Part shown: positions 1 through 9,500 of the stretch, piece by piece
How the letters are laid out: each line of letters begins with the position of its first letter
Position numbering within the stretch: the first letter of the stretch is position 1
NCBI GenBank assembly: GCA_016790075.1
Contig: JAEUPP010000069.1
Coordinates: 124,001-188,000, forward strand
Direction: 5' to 3'
Source of the DNA: Rhodanobacteraceae bacterium
Lineage (GTDB): Bacteria > Pseudomonadota > Gammaproteobacteria > Xanthomonadales > Rhodanobacteraceae
Length of the DNA: 64,000 bases
Notes under the pieces: model-generated
What the model saw: only the letters and a program-made list of their open reading frames with translations
The model's database searches: none
What the model was told of the DNA's origin: nothing
Position numbers and translations under genes: made by a program

Positions 1-658
1 CGCCATCGAGCAGCGCGCGCACGAACATGCGCTGCTCGCCCGGTTCGGCACCGTCGTGCATATACGCCTCGGCGGTAAACACGATGGCCACGTTGGTATT
101 GTCCGCGTCGGCTACGAAGGATGCGGACACGTTTGTCGTCGTGGTGTTTTCGGAGCTGCCACGCAGATAGACGCGCTTCTTGATCGTATGGAACTGCCTG
201 GCATCGGTGCTCAGCCATTCCCCGGGATTGCAGCGTGCCGCGGCCATGTCGGCCTTGGGACATTCCGGCGTACCCAGCGTCTGCTCGGAGCGCACGCCGA
301 ACACTTCAGGCGCAGCACCCAACGGCGACACCTCAGCGGCGAGAACATTGAGCTGGTCGACCACGCTGCGTGAGAGTGCAGCGGCCGCGGCACCGGTCAG
401 CGTCGACACACGCGCAAGATCGGCCCGCGCCTGAGCAAATCGGCGGGTGGATTCAGGCGTGGGACGGGACTGGAGCTGCATGCGGTCCAGTGCCGCGGAC
501 AACGCCGCGACGTCGGCGGCATCCAGTGTGCTGCTCGGCGAGGCGCCCGAAGCGGGGGCTATCGCAAACGGATCTGGATTCTGTACGGTCTGGGCCGCCA
601 CATTGACGACGGCGGTCAACAGCAAGACAAGAAAACCAAGGCAATAGCGGACAAACAT
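1..658 (-). CDS. Secreted protein of unknown function (partial, 3' end outside window)
   Basis: An open frame runs from an ATG at 658 to the left edge without a stop, giving about 219 residues. It begins with a Sec-type signal peptide: a short basic start (MFVRYC), a Leu/Val-rich core and a small-residue cleavage region near AAQ at residues 27-29. The mature part is Ala/Ser/Thr rich with few cysteines; one segment reads FVADADNTNVAIVFTAEAY, which looks like a beta-strand-rich extracellular domain. A GGAG Shine-Dalgarno sequence sits about 8 bases upstream of the ATG. I do not recognise the family. It is divergent from the secreted protein at 942. The frame is uninterrupted and has the codon usage of the neighbourhood, so I am fairly sure it is real, but the function is unknown. 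Confidence 0.7.
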   Translation of the reverse strand, partial: MFVRYCLGFLVLLLTAVVNVAAQTVQNPDPFAIAPASGASPSSTLDAADVAALSAALDRMQLQSRPTPESTRRFAQARADLARVSTLTGAAAAALSRSVVDQLNVLAAEVSPLGAAPEVFGVRSEQTLGTPECPKADMAAARCNPGEWLSTDARQFHTIKKRVYLRGSSENTTTTNVSASFVADADNTNVAIVFTAEAYMHDGAEPGEQRMFVRALLDG

Positions 659-941
659 GTCGTGTCTCCGGTGGTTTTCCTCCCATACGGGAAAACGACC
701 GGGCACGGATCGACTCGACGCTGTGACCAACCACTTCGCTCGCTGCATGTGATCGCCACAGCGTCAGCGCAGGGAAAGCTGAGCGCTGAAGTGCTTTTCC
801 ACCGCGACTGGCATCGCGCCAGCCAGTACCAGGGCCGTGACTTTTAGATGCGCGAGCGTGTGGCCCGATGAAAATCCAGCAATACTCGCGTCGCCCCGGC
901 ACGCCTGCCGATGTCCTGCCAAGACTGCCGAGACTCCGATC

Positions 942-1508
942 ATGCGCACCTATCTCGCCTTGGCAATGTCGATGTCGCTGATGCTTGCCGATCCGGTTTG
1001 GGCGGCCTGCGTGCAGACTGCCCGCAGCGTTTCTCTGCAGACTCTCGCGATCGAATCCTGCTTGTGGGCACCGAAGGCCAGCAGGGCAGAACATGAGGTG
1101 GTCACCGAATTGCGGGTCCAATTTCAGAATAAGGCTGACCAGGCTATCGTGCTGGAACTGCCAACCGAGCCATTGCTCGCCCACATCCTGGTGGCTTACC
1201 TGGGCCCGGAAGCCAAGACCAAATCCGAGCTGCCGGGCGCCGGAGTGCAGGAATCCGGCGCCAGGGATGTGCTGCAGAGTCACCGATTGGCTCCTGGCGA
1301 AACTCGGACGGAAGTCGTGCCGATCTCGGTGTTCTTCGACAGGAAGCCAAAGCGCAATTCGCTGTACCGTGTCTATTTGAACCATGGCTACTTCTGGCGG
1401 AGAGAAGCTGAGCCAGCGGGGCAAGCCGTCAGTCTGCGTATCATGGACGCCAACCGCACCCGCGAATTCCCGAAAGATTTCTGGTTTGACGAAGTTCGAT
1501 TCCGATAG
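942..1508 (+). CDS. Secreted hypothetical protein
   Basis: Encodes 188 residues starting MRTYLALAMS, with a Sec signal peptide ending around VWAA at residues 18-21. The mature protein has two early cysteines (AAC and ESC) that could pair after export. The rest is probably a beta-sandwich: a LRVQFQN strand, a FFDRKPKRNSLYRVYL segment and an aromatic C-terminus (FWFDEVRFR). No family is recognised. The frame stays open upstream to 837, but the ATG at 942 is chosen because it places the signal peptide at the true N-terminus. It has no close operon partner and is followed by about 470 bases without an intact gene. Confidence 0.6.
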   Translation: MRTYLALAMSMSLMLADPVWAACVQTARSVSLQTLAIESCLWAPKASRAEHEVVTELRVQFQNKADQAIVLELPTEPLLAHILVAYLGPEAKTKSELPGAGVQESGARDVLQSHRLAPGETRTEVVPISVFFDRKPKRNSLYRVYLNHGYFWRREAEPAGQAVSLRIMDANRTREFPKDFWFDEVRFR

Positions 1509-1705
1509 CGGATGTTTTCTCGCCTGTTTTGGACACATCGCCGCACAGCGCCGTAACCACCCGCAGGCGCTGTGTTTCCACCGGAATGGGCAGAATCTGA
1601 ACCAAGCTTCCGGTTCATTGCGGAAAAACTGCGCAGTTGCGCTTGAGACTCTCCGTTGTTCAGAGTCTTTATTCTTCGGTGGATGCAGTCTGTGGGCTTT
1701 TGACC

Positions 1706-1867
1706 GCACGACGCGAAGCGGTGAACAGCGCCCAGATCGAGGGCACCCAAGCCAATCTGCCGGAACTGCTGACTCATGAAGCCGCGCGCGGCGTCGGCAC
1801 GATGCCGCGCGACGTAACGGCTACCGAACGTCATGTGATGATGGTCGTGCTGGCGAGATTGCGCTAA
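1706..1867 (+). pseudogene. Relic of a Fic-family protein N-terminal domain
   Basis: A short open stretch encodes ARREAVNSAQIEGTQANLPEL and then about 30 more residues before a stop. The segment SAQIEGTQANLPELL matches the N-terminal helix of Fic/DOC adenylyltransferase family proteins, which typically read S-S-x-I-E-G-T-x-A-x-L-x-[ED]-L-L. The catalytic core (HPFxxGNGR) is absent, as is the upstream half of the Fic_N domain. This is therefore a fragment left by deletion. It is the only recognisable content in the interval 1509-1976; the remainder shows nothing. What is seen is the motif; the Fic assignment is inference from family knowledge. Confidence 0.55.
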
Positions 1868-1976
1868 CTGTCGACAATGCCGCATCGTTCACCAGGCCGC
1901 ATGGCCTGCCCGAGCACGCGGACAGGAATCCAGCGCGCGTCGCGTACCGTAACAACACCCTTACCAGGAGACGAGC

Positions 1977-2669
1977 ATGCCCCGCTATGAATTGAATCTT
2001 CAGATCGACTCGCAATCAGTGGCGATGCTGCGTGCCGCAGGTCAACGCATCACGATCGGGCGTTCGGTCAACGGCGGTTCGCCGAACCTGGCCTGGCTCG
2101 CGTTCAATCCGTTCATAAGCAACACCATTAGCTGGGAAGAGGCGTATGGGCTCTACGCGTCGACAGTGAACCTCGTGAACGGTGCATCGATCTATCCGCT
2201 GTCGGCCGTCGAGCCCCCTGCCCGCGAAGCCTCGATTTATCCGTTCCTCCCGTCGATGTACTTCGGTAATCCGATGCAGGGCGGGGTACCGGCCGGATCC
2301 TATGGCATCCAAAACACAGCGCCGCCCTCTTCGTTTCAAATGCTGACCTTCGGCCTCACACAGGCGGCCGTGGTCAACGGAGCCGGCACGCCGTTCCAGG
2401 CAACTTCGGCGATACAGTTGCTGCCCCAGATGTCCGCCGTGCTGACCCCCTCATCGACAATCTATGTCTGGCTGCAGTCGATGTTCGGCAGCGGTACCTT
2501 CATCGGTAACCTTTCCGGCCCGACGACGCGAGTAACCTTTGGCGGCTCGGTGACGAGCCAATCCCTCGTGTACGACCCGAATCGTGGCGTATTCGTCCCC
2601 GTCACGGCAGGCGCCAGCGAGAACGCGTCGACGGATCACGTCGAGGTATCGGAACCTTCGTTGTACTGA
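1977..2669 (+). CDS. Hypothetical protein, beta-rich, unknown family
   Basis: Encodes 230 residues from an ATG preceded by a strong AGGAGA Shine-Dalgarno at the right spacing, so translation is likely real. There is no signal peptide or membrane segment. The protein is rich in Gly, Ser, Pro, Asn and aromatic residues, with alternating hydrophobic stretches (ITIGRSVNGG, WLAFNPF, YGLYASTVNLVNGASIYPLS, TIYVWLQSMFGSGTFIG). This looks like an all-beta fold. I do not recognise the family. It stands alone, flanked upstream by a Fic relic and downstream by a dispersed repeat, so a horizontally moved accessory gene is plausible. Confidence 0.6.
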   Translation: MPRYELNLQIDSQSVAMLRAAGQRITIGRSVNGGSPNLAWLAFNPFISNTISWEEAYGLYASTVNLVNGASIYPLSAVEPPAREASIYPFLPSMYFGNPMQGGVPAGSYGIQNTAPPSSFQMLTFGLTQAAVVNGAGTPFQATSAIQLLPQMSAVLTPSSTIYVWLQSMFGSGTFIGNLSGPTTRVTFGGSVTSQSLVYDPNRGVFVPVTAGASENASTDHVEVSEPSLY

Positions 2670-2878
2670 AACACCCGCAGTTCGGATTCTGCCGAGGCCA
2701 GGTTCAGTCGCTGATGTGACCGGGCAGTGAGCCTGATCCCGCCAAGTCAGCACGGCGGAGTTCGAGCTGTTTCGCGAACAGCGCAAACAGATAGAGGCCA
2801 CCGGCGCATACAACCACGACGGCGAATAGCGGGGCTGAAGTCGGCATAGAGGCTGGGTCTTGGCTCGTCGTGGGAGCC

Positions 2879-3059
2879 AGCCCGCATTTCTCACATCCGT
2901 TCGTCGCGAGGCCGCTGAGACACCGCCCTGATGCGTGCCGCGGACTGAGTGACGGCGAACGCATAGCCGACACTACGTCGAGCCGACACGAGGGAGCAGC
3001 GCGCGTCAGGGCAGGCGTATCGGCGGCCGCAGTAGAAAGGAGTGTGTGAAATGCGGGCT
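2879..3059. repeat. Dispersed inverted-repeat element, copy 1, interrupted by ~110 bp
   Basis: The left arm (2879-2904) begins AGCCCGCATTTCTCACATCC and ends CGTTCGT. The right arm (3017-3059) runs from GTATCGGC through GTGTGTGAAATGCGGGCT. The arms are reverse complements at their outer ends. The compact copy at 53236-53301 has the same two arms directly joined, so here 112 bases (2905-3016) are inserted between CGTTCGT and GTATCGG. The insert has no recognisable coding content. Confidence 0.75.
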
Positions 3060-3060
3060 G

Positions 3061-3312
3061 GTGAGTGGGTCGCTTTCGTGGACGGCGAAAACTGCCATCG
3101 ACAACGCCGTACGTCGATATCTCCTGGCCGGGCCGAATTCCGTTCAACCCGGGTTGGATCTGGCCTGGGACATTTTCATCACGCTGGCTACGAAGCTGGT
3201 CGCGTTGCCGCTTCTAACTCACCCTGCGCCGGCAATACACCGCATTGCCGTGATCGGACTACTGATCGGTGCAGCTTGGTCGGGACATGGTTTGAAGGCA
3301 TTTGTGTCCTGA
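3061..3312 (+). CDS. Possible small membrane protein (doubtful)
   Basis: A frame of about 83 residues opens at a GTG immediately after the repeat right arm (an earlier GTG at 3046 lies inside the repeat). It would encode two hydrophobic stretches, LAWDIFITLATKLVALPLL and a segment around IAVIGLLIGAA, consistent with a two-helix membrane protein or the remnant of a longer one. There is no clear ribosome binding site and no recognised family. It converges on the S41 peptidase gene. It is listed only because the hydrophobic periodicity is more protein-like than other frames here; the rest of 2670-3433 holds only the repeat. Confidence 0.25.
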   Translation: MSGSLSWTAKTAIDNAVRRYLLAGPNSVQPGLDLAWDIFITLATKLVALPLLTHPAPAIHRIAVIGLLIGAAWSGHGLKAFVS

Positions 3313-3433
3313 TGGATTTGCACGCACGGCGCGAGTGACGCGTCTCGTCTGGACGCCTCCTATGCTATTTTTTCCACTTGTATAAGACAGCGAACAGCGC
3401 CTACTGGCCGCGGTTGGAAAGTGAGATCGCTCT

Positions 3434-4450
3434 TCACTGTCTCGCTATCGCCTCGACTGCCATCCGGGTGGCAGTGGCCAGGCGGTCCTCCGGCGCGGCG
3501 GGATTGTCCGGCTTGATGCCGACGCGTTCCCAGTCGGAACCGGTCACGGGATTGGTGTTCCGATACGTAGAGAAGCGCCCGGTGAAGTGCTCGTTGATGG
3601 CCTGCGCGCCCACCAGGTGCGCGATACCTGTCGTTCCCTGTCCGACTGTTTTCGCCTTTCCAGAGCTCTGCAGCGTGTAGGCGAACAGCTCAGCCGCGCT
3701 GGCAGTGTCCGGACCGGTAAGGACGAACAGCGGATAGTCGCGCTTGAATCGCCCGGAACCGATACCCTTCTTTGCAACAGCCGCGTGAACGACCTCGCCA
3801 TCGCGGTTGACGATGCTCCACAGCGATGTCCCGTCGGCGAAGAAATGACTCAGCAGGTGACGAACCAGCTCGGGCGAGCCGCCTTTGCACTCGGTCAGGT
3901 CGATGATCAGCGCAGCCGTGTCGCCCAGGAATGCAAGCGCATGGTCGGCGACCCGTTCTGCTTGCTCGTCCTGGTGAAACTTGTTGAGCTTCAGGTAGCC
4001 GATGTTGCCGTCAAGAACCTCCACCCGCTGGAACCCATAGTTCAGCCGGAAGCGGTCAACGGTTTCCTGCAGCACGTGGGTCGGTGGCGCCTTGCCTTCG
4101 GCAACCATCACACCCATGTGACCGTCCCCGGTCAGCTCGACGAGTTCCGCACTGATGCGATTGGCGAACTCCTGCTTGCTCGCGATGTGGTCGTATGCGC
4201 CGGCATCGAGGCGCCGAAGCATCTCGGTTCCGACCCTGCGCGCAGTTTCCGGATAAACATAGATCTTGTTCATGAGCTCGACCGTGCCGACCACCGACTC
4301 GCGCACCAACTGTGCAGAGATCGGGTCGTCGGGGCGAGAGTCCTTGCTGCCGGCGGCCCCGGCGAAGGCGCAGAAACCCAGAGCAATGCCAGCCACAAGG
4401 GTCAACGCCTGCAAACACAATCGCATCGGGAGTCTGGATATCGGTCTCAT
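3434..4450 (-). CDS. S41-family (C-terminal processing/tail-specific) peptidase, secreted
   Basis: About 338 residues from ATG 4450; an alternative ATG at 4426 gives a cleaner signal peptide (MRLCLQALTLVAGIALG). An N-terminal helical region containing MNKIYVYPETARRVGTEMLR resembles the IRBP-like N-terminal domain of bacterial S41 enzymes. The core follows: GYLKLNKFH, an ALIIDLTECKGGSPELVRHL segment, and FVLTGPDTASAAELFAYTLQ, where the Ser of TASAAE matches the S41 nucleophile position. No PDZ domain is visible, so it belongs to the short retinoid-binding-protein-like subgroup. Likely periplasmic or secreted. No operon partner is seen. Substrate unknown. Confidence 0.85.
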   Translation of the reverse strand: MRPISRLPMRLCLQALTLVAGIALGFCAFAGAAGSKDSRPDDPISAQLVRESVVGTVELMNKIYVYPETARRVGTEMLRRLDAGAYDHIASKQEFANRISAELVELTGDGHMGVMVAEGKAPPTHVLQETVDRFRLNYGFQRVEVLDGNIGYLKLNKFHQDEQAERVADHALAFLGDTAALIIDLTECKGGSPELVRHLLSHFFADGTSLWSIVNRDGEVVHAAVAKKGIGSGRFKRDYPLFVLTGPDTASAAELFAYTLQSSGKAKTVGQGTTGIAHLVGAQAINEHFTGRFSTYRNTNPVTGSDWERVGIKPDNPAAPEDRLATATRMAVEAIARQ

Positions 4451-5073
4451 CTCATGGGCGCCTACGAGTCGTGGATAGAAGGTCGCCGCCGCGTGAGCCG
4501 CGGCGTGCTGCGAGCGACATGGGTTCGACGGATTCCGCAATCAAGCTCGATCACCAGCGAATATCCGACCAGGTTCACGAGGGCGGCTTTCTCCACCGCG
4601 GGCACTTGCCCGCCGGAGGTATCAGCGGCAATTTGCATAACGCTTCGGTGCCATTCGCGCCTGCCGCCATCAGGCGACGAATCCCGTGGGATATCGCGGC
4701 TCCCGACCGAAACTCCGGCTTTTCGCGCACGATGCTCGGCTCGGGAAGACACGTCGGCGCAGGTCGTCGACCAGGTTCGCGAGTGGCTGCCCCAGGCATC
4801 CGCTGCCGACGCGATGAGTGCTCGGCGCGACGTTGCCGCCGCGCCCTGGACACAGGCCCGGACACAGGCCGCGCGTATCGCTGTCATTCGCTCTAGCCGG
4901 CCGGCGTGAAGGTGCGCCGGTGCTGCAGGGCGCCAAGATCGCCCCCGACTGGTGGACCGCAGCCGCTTGTGGAAATCACGCCGAATCAGATTTGCAGGTG
5001 ATGCAAGCCGGGTGCTCCGAACACGCCGCCGCGAGAGTATAGGAAACTCAAAAGCCGCATTTTGGACAGTGCA
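4451..5073. other. Gene-free stretch
   Basis: No convincing gene. A minus-strand frame (4462-4887) is open but Arg/Ser/Ala rich with no recognisable motif or ribosome binding site and is treated as noise. A short direct repeat of GGACACAGGCC occurs at about 4849-4871. The last 30 bases (5042-5070) carry a short motif seen twice more in this window (see findings). Confidence 0.5.
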
Positions 5074-5247
5074 ATGCCGGCATTGATGATGCGCGGCCCT
5101 ATGTCGCGCCCGGCTTCAGTCGCAGCAATGCGTTCGGCCAAGCACCGGCGGATTGTTGGCGAGGTCCCGCACGGTGGTGACGCCTACAGCAATGTCGAGC
5201 ACGCTGTCGGCCTGACCGAAGAAATGCGCGTGCATGTCCCAGAGACC
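5074..5247 (-). pseudogene. Truncated relic of the amidohydrolase gene found intact at 25804-27816
   Basis: On the minus strand this segment encodes GLWDMHAHFFGQADSVLDI and then VGVTTVRDLANNPPVL, almost identical to the metal-site region of the intact amidohydrolase. At DNA level 5074-5247 aligns with 26744-26915 at high identity. An extra base in the GGCCAAGCACCGG stretch (near 5139) shifts the frame. The fragment ends in three close copies of CAGAGACC. It stops abruptly on both sides, next to the IS66 remnant, so it is a duplicated and truncated piece. Confidence 0.8.
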
Positions 5248-5329
5248 CACCAGAGACCCCAGAGACCGCGGCCCCTCCTTCGCGATCACGGTGCGTAGCG
5301 GCCCCTGGTGCCTGCTCCGACGCCGCACT

Positions 5330-5813
5330 TCAACAAGGCGCGAGCGTGTACACCTGCGGCACGAGCGTGCACTCCGCGTCCTGCCTGCACCCAGCAGCGC
5401 GGACGGACATCGGTTCCGCATGAAAGACCTCATACGCTTCCGGCGCGAGCGCATCCATCCGCGGCGTGGTGACGACCACCGTATACATCGGTACAAGTGA
5501 TGCGTCGAAGAACGACACACTCTCGCTCTGCGCCGCATCGGTACCTGGTTTGCGCCGCACATGGGCGGACACGACCTGTGGCGATGCCGGCGATGGCGCA
5601 ATGGTTGCCGGATCGGCCAGCACGGCATCAAGCGCCATCTGTGCCGGATTGTCGATCAAACGGCGCTCACTCTTCTGGCCGAATATCTGGCGCTTGAGCC
5701 AGTCCAGTTCGTTCGCCAGTGTGTTGATCCGATTCGTCAGTGTGCCGGCAAATGCGCATATCCGTCGGATGACCATACAGCTGCACGCGGATCTGGCCTT
5801 CCGGATAGAACAT
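5330..5813 (-). pseudogene. IS66 tnpB start fused by deletion to tnpC N-terminus
   Basis: From ATG 5813 the frame reads MFYPEGQIRVQLYGHPTDMR, the characteristic N-terminus of IS66 TnpB. Immediately after, homology jumps to TnpC in another frame: NELDWLKRQIFGQKSERRL is the leucine-rich N-terminal helix of IS66 TnpC, and EAYEVFHAEPMSVRAAG resembles its following domain. The DDE catalytic domain is absent. The start overlaps the tnpA stop as TGATG, the usual IS66 translational coupling. The internal deletion removed nearly all of tnpB and the start of tnpC. Confidence 0.75.
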
Positions 5814-6133
5814 CAGCCGCGCACCACATGAATCACCAGGCCACCTCCCAGATCCAGCCGGATCTCCGTGTGCAGGCCCGCTCCCGAAATCGGCGCCAAT
5901 GCGGCGCTGGCTTCGACAACGCCAAAATCCACGAAGGGCGACTTACACGATGAAACCGCTGAGCGCTCCGAATCGGCCAGCAAGCCACGCCAACGATACA
6001 CACTCGCCGCACCGATCCCTTCGCGCTCGCAGAACGCCGCAACGGAAAGTCCGCTGCGTTCCCAGCGCGACAACACCTCTCGCCACTGCGATTGATTGCG
6101 CCGAATCCGAATTCCTGACGCCCTGCTCGCCAT
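5813..6133 (-). CDS. IS66-family TnpA accessory protein
   Basis: A 106-residue protein with a helix-turn-helix segment near its N-terminus: SQWREVLSRWERSGLSVAAF, then CEREGIGAASVYRWR. This matches the IS66 OrfA/TnpA family, small DNA-binding accessory proteins required for transposition. A Shine-Dalgarno-like AGAAGAGG lies just before the ATG. Because tnpB and tnpC are broken, the protein is probably non-functional. Length is near normal for the family. Confidence 0.75.
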   Translation of the reverse strand: MASRASGIRIRRNQSQWREVLSRWERSGLSVAAFCEREGIGAASVYRWRGLLADSERSAVSSCKSPFVDFGVVEASAALAPISGAGLHTEIRLDLGGGLVIHVVRG

Positions 6134-6240
6134 ACCTCTTCTCCGCTCGCCTCGACACCCGTCGTGCCGGTGCCCATTTTCGGGGCTTCGCGCGAGAGGG
6201 GAAGGACGCTGCGGATTTAACGCTTACTTTAGGTAGACTG

Positions 6241-6579
6241 CTAAATCACTGTGCGTGGGTTGAAAATTTCAAGTCCCGATAGGTTTCCGACTAGCAATTC
6301 TTGCAATTCCTTACCTACGTCTCGCTCTCTGTAAGCACGCAGATAGATTTGCTCTACTTCACCTGTTTTATCAAAAAAAACCGTCGCGTCAGCGTCTTTC
6401 CCTGAAAATCTCTCCATGTCAGATTCAACGGAAATTTTTTCCATCCTGAGACTTAACAATATCGAATCCACTAATTCTCTAGGGATCCTCTTTGTCGAAT
6501 GGAATTCCCATCCGTAGTCTTTCAGGACGCGACTAGCTTCGGTAGGAATAACAAAATAAGATTTATATTTACCGTGCAT
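6241..6579 (-). CDS. Putative immunity protein for the Rhs toxin
   Basis: A 112-residue, charged, soluble protein directly downstream of the Rhs gene. ATG 6579 is preceded by AGGTGA, which overlaps the Rhs stop codon; a GTG at 6588 overlapping that stop (GTGA) is an alternative start. The gene is visibly AT-rich (codons such as AAA, ATT, TTT) compared with its surroundings, as is typical of toxin-tip/immunity cassettes. No family is recognised by eye. The immunity role is inferred purely from position: small size, immediate 3' position to an Rhs gene with a variable tip, and shared odd base composition. The IS66 remnant begins 14 bases beyond its stop and may have removed further cassettes. 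Confidence 0.65.
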   Translation of the reverse strand: MHGKYKSYFVIPTEASRVLKDYGWEFHSTKRIPRELVDSILLSLRMEKISVESDMERFSGKDADATVFFDKTGEVEQIYLRAYRERDVGKELQELLVGNLSGLEIFNPRTVI

Positions 6580-6584
6580 GGAAA

Positions 6585-9500
6585 TCACCTATCCCATACG
6601 TTAACCGGAATTTCATCAATCCCTGCTTTCTTTGCCGCTTCGGTTCGATGATGGCCGTCTATGATTTCCAAGCGTCCTCTCTCGTTGCGAACAGCATCTA
6701 TCGGCTTTGATTGATCGAAACCATTCTTTTTCATGTCACTAGCCAGGCGCTTTACTAGTGACCCGGAAATTTCGTTCTTGGTTTGAGTGGGGATTAAATT
6801 TTTCGGGTTTGTTCTAATTAACTTTGGAACTGCCGCCCCTGCCGCTGGTAAATCAACCGTTGTCGGCCCCTGAACACCACTAACCGCCGCCGTTGCTTCT
6901 GCCCCAATGGTCCCAATAGTCACGATTTCCGGCGTATGCACAATGGCCGCCCCGGTCAGGCCAACACTGGAAGTGGTGGCTGCGAACGTGGCAACGAACG
7001 CGCCTCCCGATATTGAGGCAACGCCCAGTGTTGCGAGCCCCACTGCTGCACCCAATTTCTCCCCGAGCGTTCCACCGGAGTCGTTCCACGGGAGTCTGAG
7101 TGTCACGCTCGCCGTTTCTCGCCCATCAGGATCAACGTTCCTGTACGGATTGTTATTCGCATACCAATACCGATTGAACGAATCGGGACTGGCCCCGACC
7201 GGATCGGTGGCCATAAACCGACCCGCATACGGATCGTAGTAGCGGGCCTGCATATAAATCAGGCCGGTCTCCGCATCGGCGACATGGCCGGTAAACGAGG
7301 GCGTGGATTGCGGGGATGGACCCCAGCCATAGGGCTTGTAGTCGTTGCGCGCACTGACTGCGCCGGTGCTGTTGCTGGTGTTTATGGGGGAGCCCAGCGC
7401 ATCGGTATGGATGTACCGGCGGCCCGTGGTGCCGTCTTCGGCGATCAGATGGCGGCCTAGATAGACATAACGCTTGTTGCCGCCAGTGGACGCGGAATAT
7501 GGGGTGTCGCTGGTCTGGAAGCCGCTGCGGAAGATGCCGTTGCTGGCGGGGCTGCTCTGGTACATCAGCTGCCCGGCCTGGCTGTAGACCTGCACCGTGG
7601 TGATGCCGGATTTCGTGATGCGGGTGCGATGCCCATGGCCGTCGTAGCTGTAGCTCGCTGACTGCACCCCCGTTACCCCAGTGACGCGGTCGGCCTGATC
7701 GACGGTAAAGGTCTGCGCATCGCCGCTGGTGGAGCGTGCATTGGCGCGGCCGCGGGTGTCGTAGCCGTAGGTGATGATGGACGCGCCGCCGGGGCCGGTG
7801 AAGGCAATGCGGTCCAGCCGCTGCGTGACCGCGTTGTACTCGTGAGTCCAGTCGCCGTATTTCTGCGTCGTGCTGCGGCGCAGGTTGTCGAGCGGGTCAT
7901 AGACGAAGGTGTGCGCGCCGTCCCACCGCGCTGTGTTCGTTGCACTGGTGAGCCGGTCGCGGCCGTCATAGATCATCGTGCGCGTGAAATCACCGTTCAG
8001 GTGATCGGTGATGACCGCGACATTGGCGTTTTCGTCGTAGGTGTAGCCGTCATCAAGCACGCCCGCATCGGTGCTGCGGCTGGGCAGTCCGCGCGTGTTC
8101 TGCTGCGTGGTATGCGCGATGCCGTTGCCATAGCTCAGATTGGCCAGTGCGCCGTTGGCATGGCGTGTAATGCCGCTGGCGTAGTTGCCGACCTGGGTGG
8201 CTTCACCCAGCGCATTCGGCGCGTAGGCAACAGCCACGCCATCGGGATAACTCAGGCTGGCCACGTGGCCGTTCGGTGTATATGTGTAGCTTAGTGGATA
8301 GTCCGTCGTGCCCAGCCTCAGCGTCTCGCTGCGCATCAGGCGGCGGCGGTTGTAGACCGTCGTCCAGGTACTGTTGTCAGCACTGATCGTTTCCAGCAAA
8401 CCGTCCGGCGTATAGGTTCGGTCAATCGGCGGGCTGCCGTCGCCAAAGGTCGTGGTCTTCAGCCGGTTGAGCGTGTCGTAGCCGAATACCGTCTTCTGAC
8501 TGGCCGCCACACTGCCGCGATCACAGGCTGCCGTACTCGGCAGATTCTGTCCGCTGGCGCTCCACCAGCGGTTGTTCGCTGCATCGTAATCCTGCACGGT
8601 GGCGCCGCGCTCGGGTTCTATCGTCTTGCACAGACGCTGGTTGGCGTCATAGACGAAGGACCGCGTTGCACTGTTCATCACGCCGTTGTAGAGCCCGCTG
8701 CGGGTGATGGCGGTCGGCTTGCCGAAGACATCGCGGGCGATGGTCGTCGTGATACCCAGCGGTGCCTGGATCGTGACGGGGGCGGCCTCGCTGGGTTCGT
8801 CGAACACCTGGAACGTGGTCGTGGTCACGTACCGGCGCGGGTTGCTGACCTCAGTCTGGAAACCGTCCCGATAGCGGATGGACGTGGTCAGCGTGCCGAG
8901 TTCGGACGCGGCCCTTACGTCGGTGATGCGACCCAGTGCGTCGTACTGCGTGGTCGTGCCGTCCACCGGGTCGGTGATCGACCCGATGTTTGCCTTGGGA
9001 TAGGAGGCAAAGGTCTCACGCCCCTGGGCATCGAAGCGGCGCAGCACCATGCGCTGCGTGCCGGCCAGACTGGCCGTGTCATAGCTGCGCGACAGCACTG
9101 GCCGCCAGAGCGCGTCGTAATAGGTTTCCGTGCGTGCGTTGCCGGTGCTGACGGTCTGCTTCCAATGATTGGCCGCAATGCCGTATTCGGTGTTGGTGAT
9201 GGGCACGAAGGTGAGCGTGGTGTCGTTCCAGGCTGGCGTATCGCCGCTGGGGTGGATGATGCGCGCCAGTCGCCCGCCCAGATCGTAGCGGTACTGCGTG
9301 GTGTAGCCGGCCGCATTCGTGACCGATGTGATCTCGCCCTCGTCATTGACGATGGCGCTCTGCGCGTTGTTGTCCGGGAGTGCGATGTTCTGCGCGATAC
9401 CGCGCCGGTAATTGGTGAACGTCGTGGTCTGGTTGGCGCCGTCGGCCTGCGTCCATACGGTCCCATCGGGGTGATAGGTGAACGTGGTCGCCGGCTGGCC

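Larger units (their letters stand above)
5330..6227 (-). mobile_element. Deleted IS66-family insertion sequence
   Basis: The right terminal end is visible at 6227 reading inward on the minus strand as GTAAGCGTTAAATCCGCAGC, which fits the IS66-family terminal repeat that begins GTAAGCG. Inside are an intact-looking tnpA, the first ~20 codons of tnpB, and an N-terminal part of tnpC joined by deletion. The left end and most of tnpC are missing, and the element abuts the amidohydrolase relic. It ends 14 bases beyond the stop codon of the immunity-like gene at 6241. It cannot transpose on its own. Confidence 0.8.

Noticed and set aside
453-1709. A 418-codon minus-strand open frame
   Set aside because: It covers the antisense of the partial secreted gene and the 942-1508 gene, is Arg/Ser/His rich and has no motif; a shadow of high-GC DNA.
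4462-4887. Minus-strand frame of 141 codons just upstream of the S41 peptidase
   Set aside because: Low-complexity Arg/Ser/Ala composition, no ribosome site, no recognisable fold.
3587-4909. A 440-codon plus-strand frame over the S41 peptidase
   Set aside because: Antisense shadow with no coherent protein motifs.
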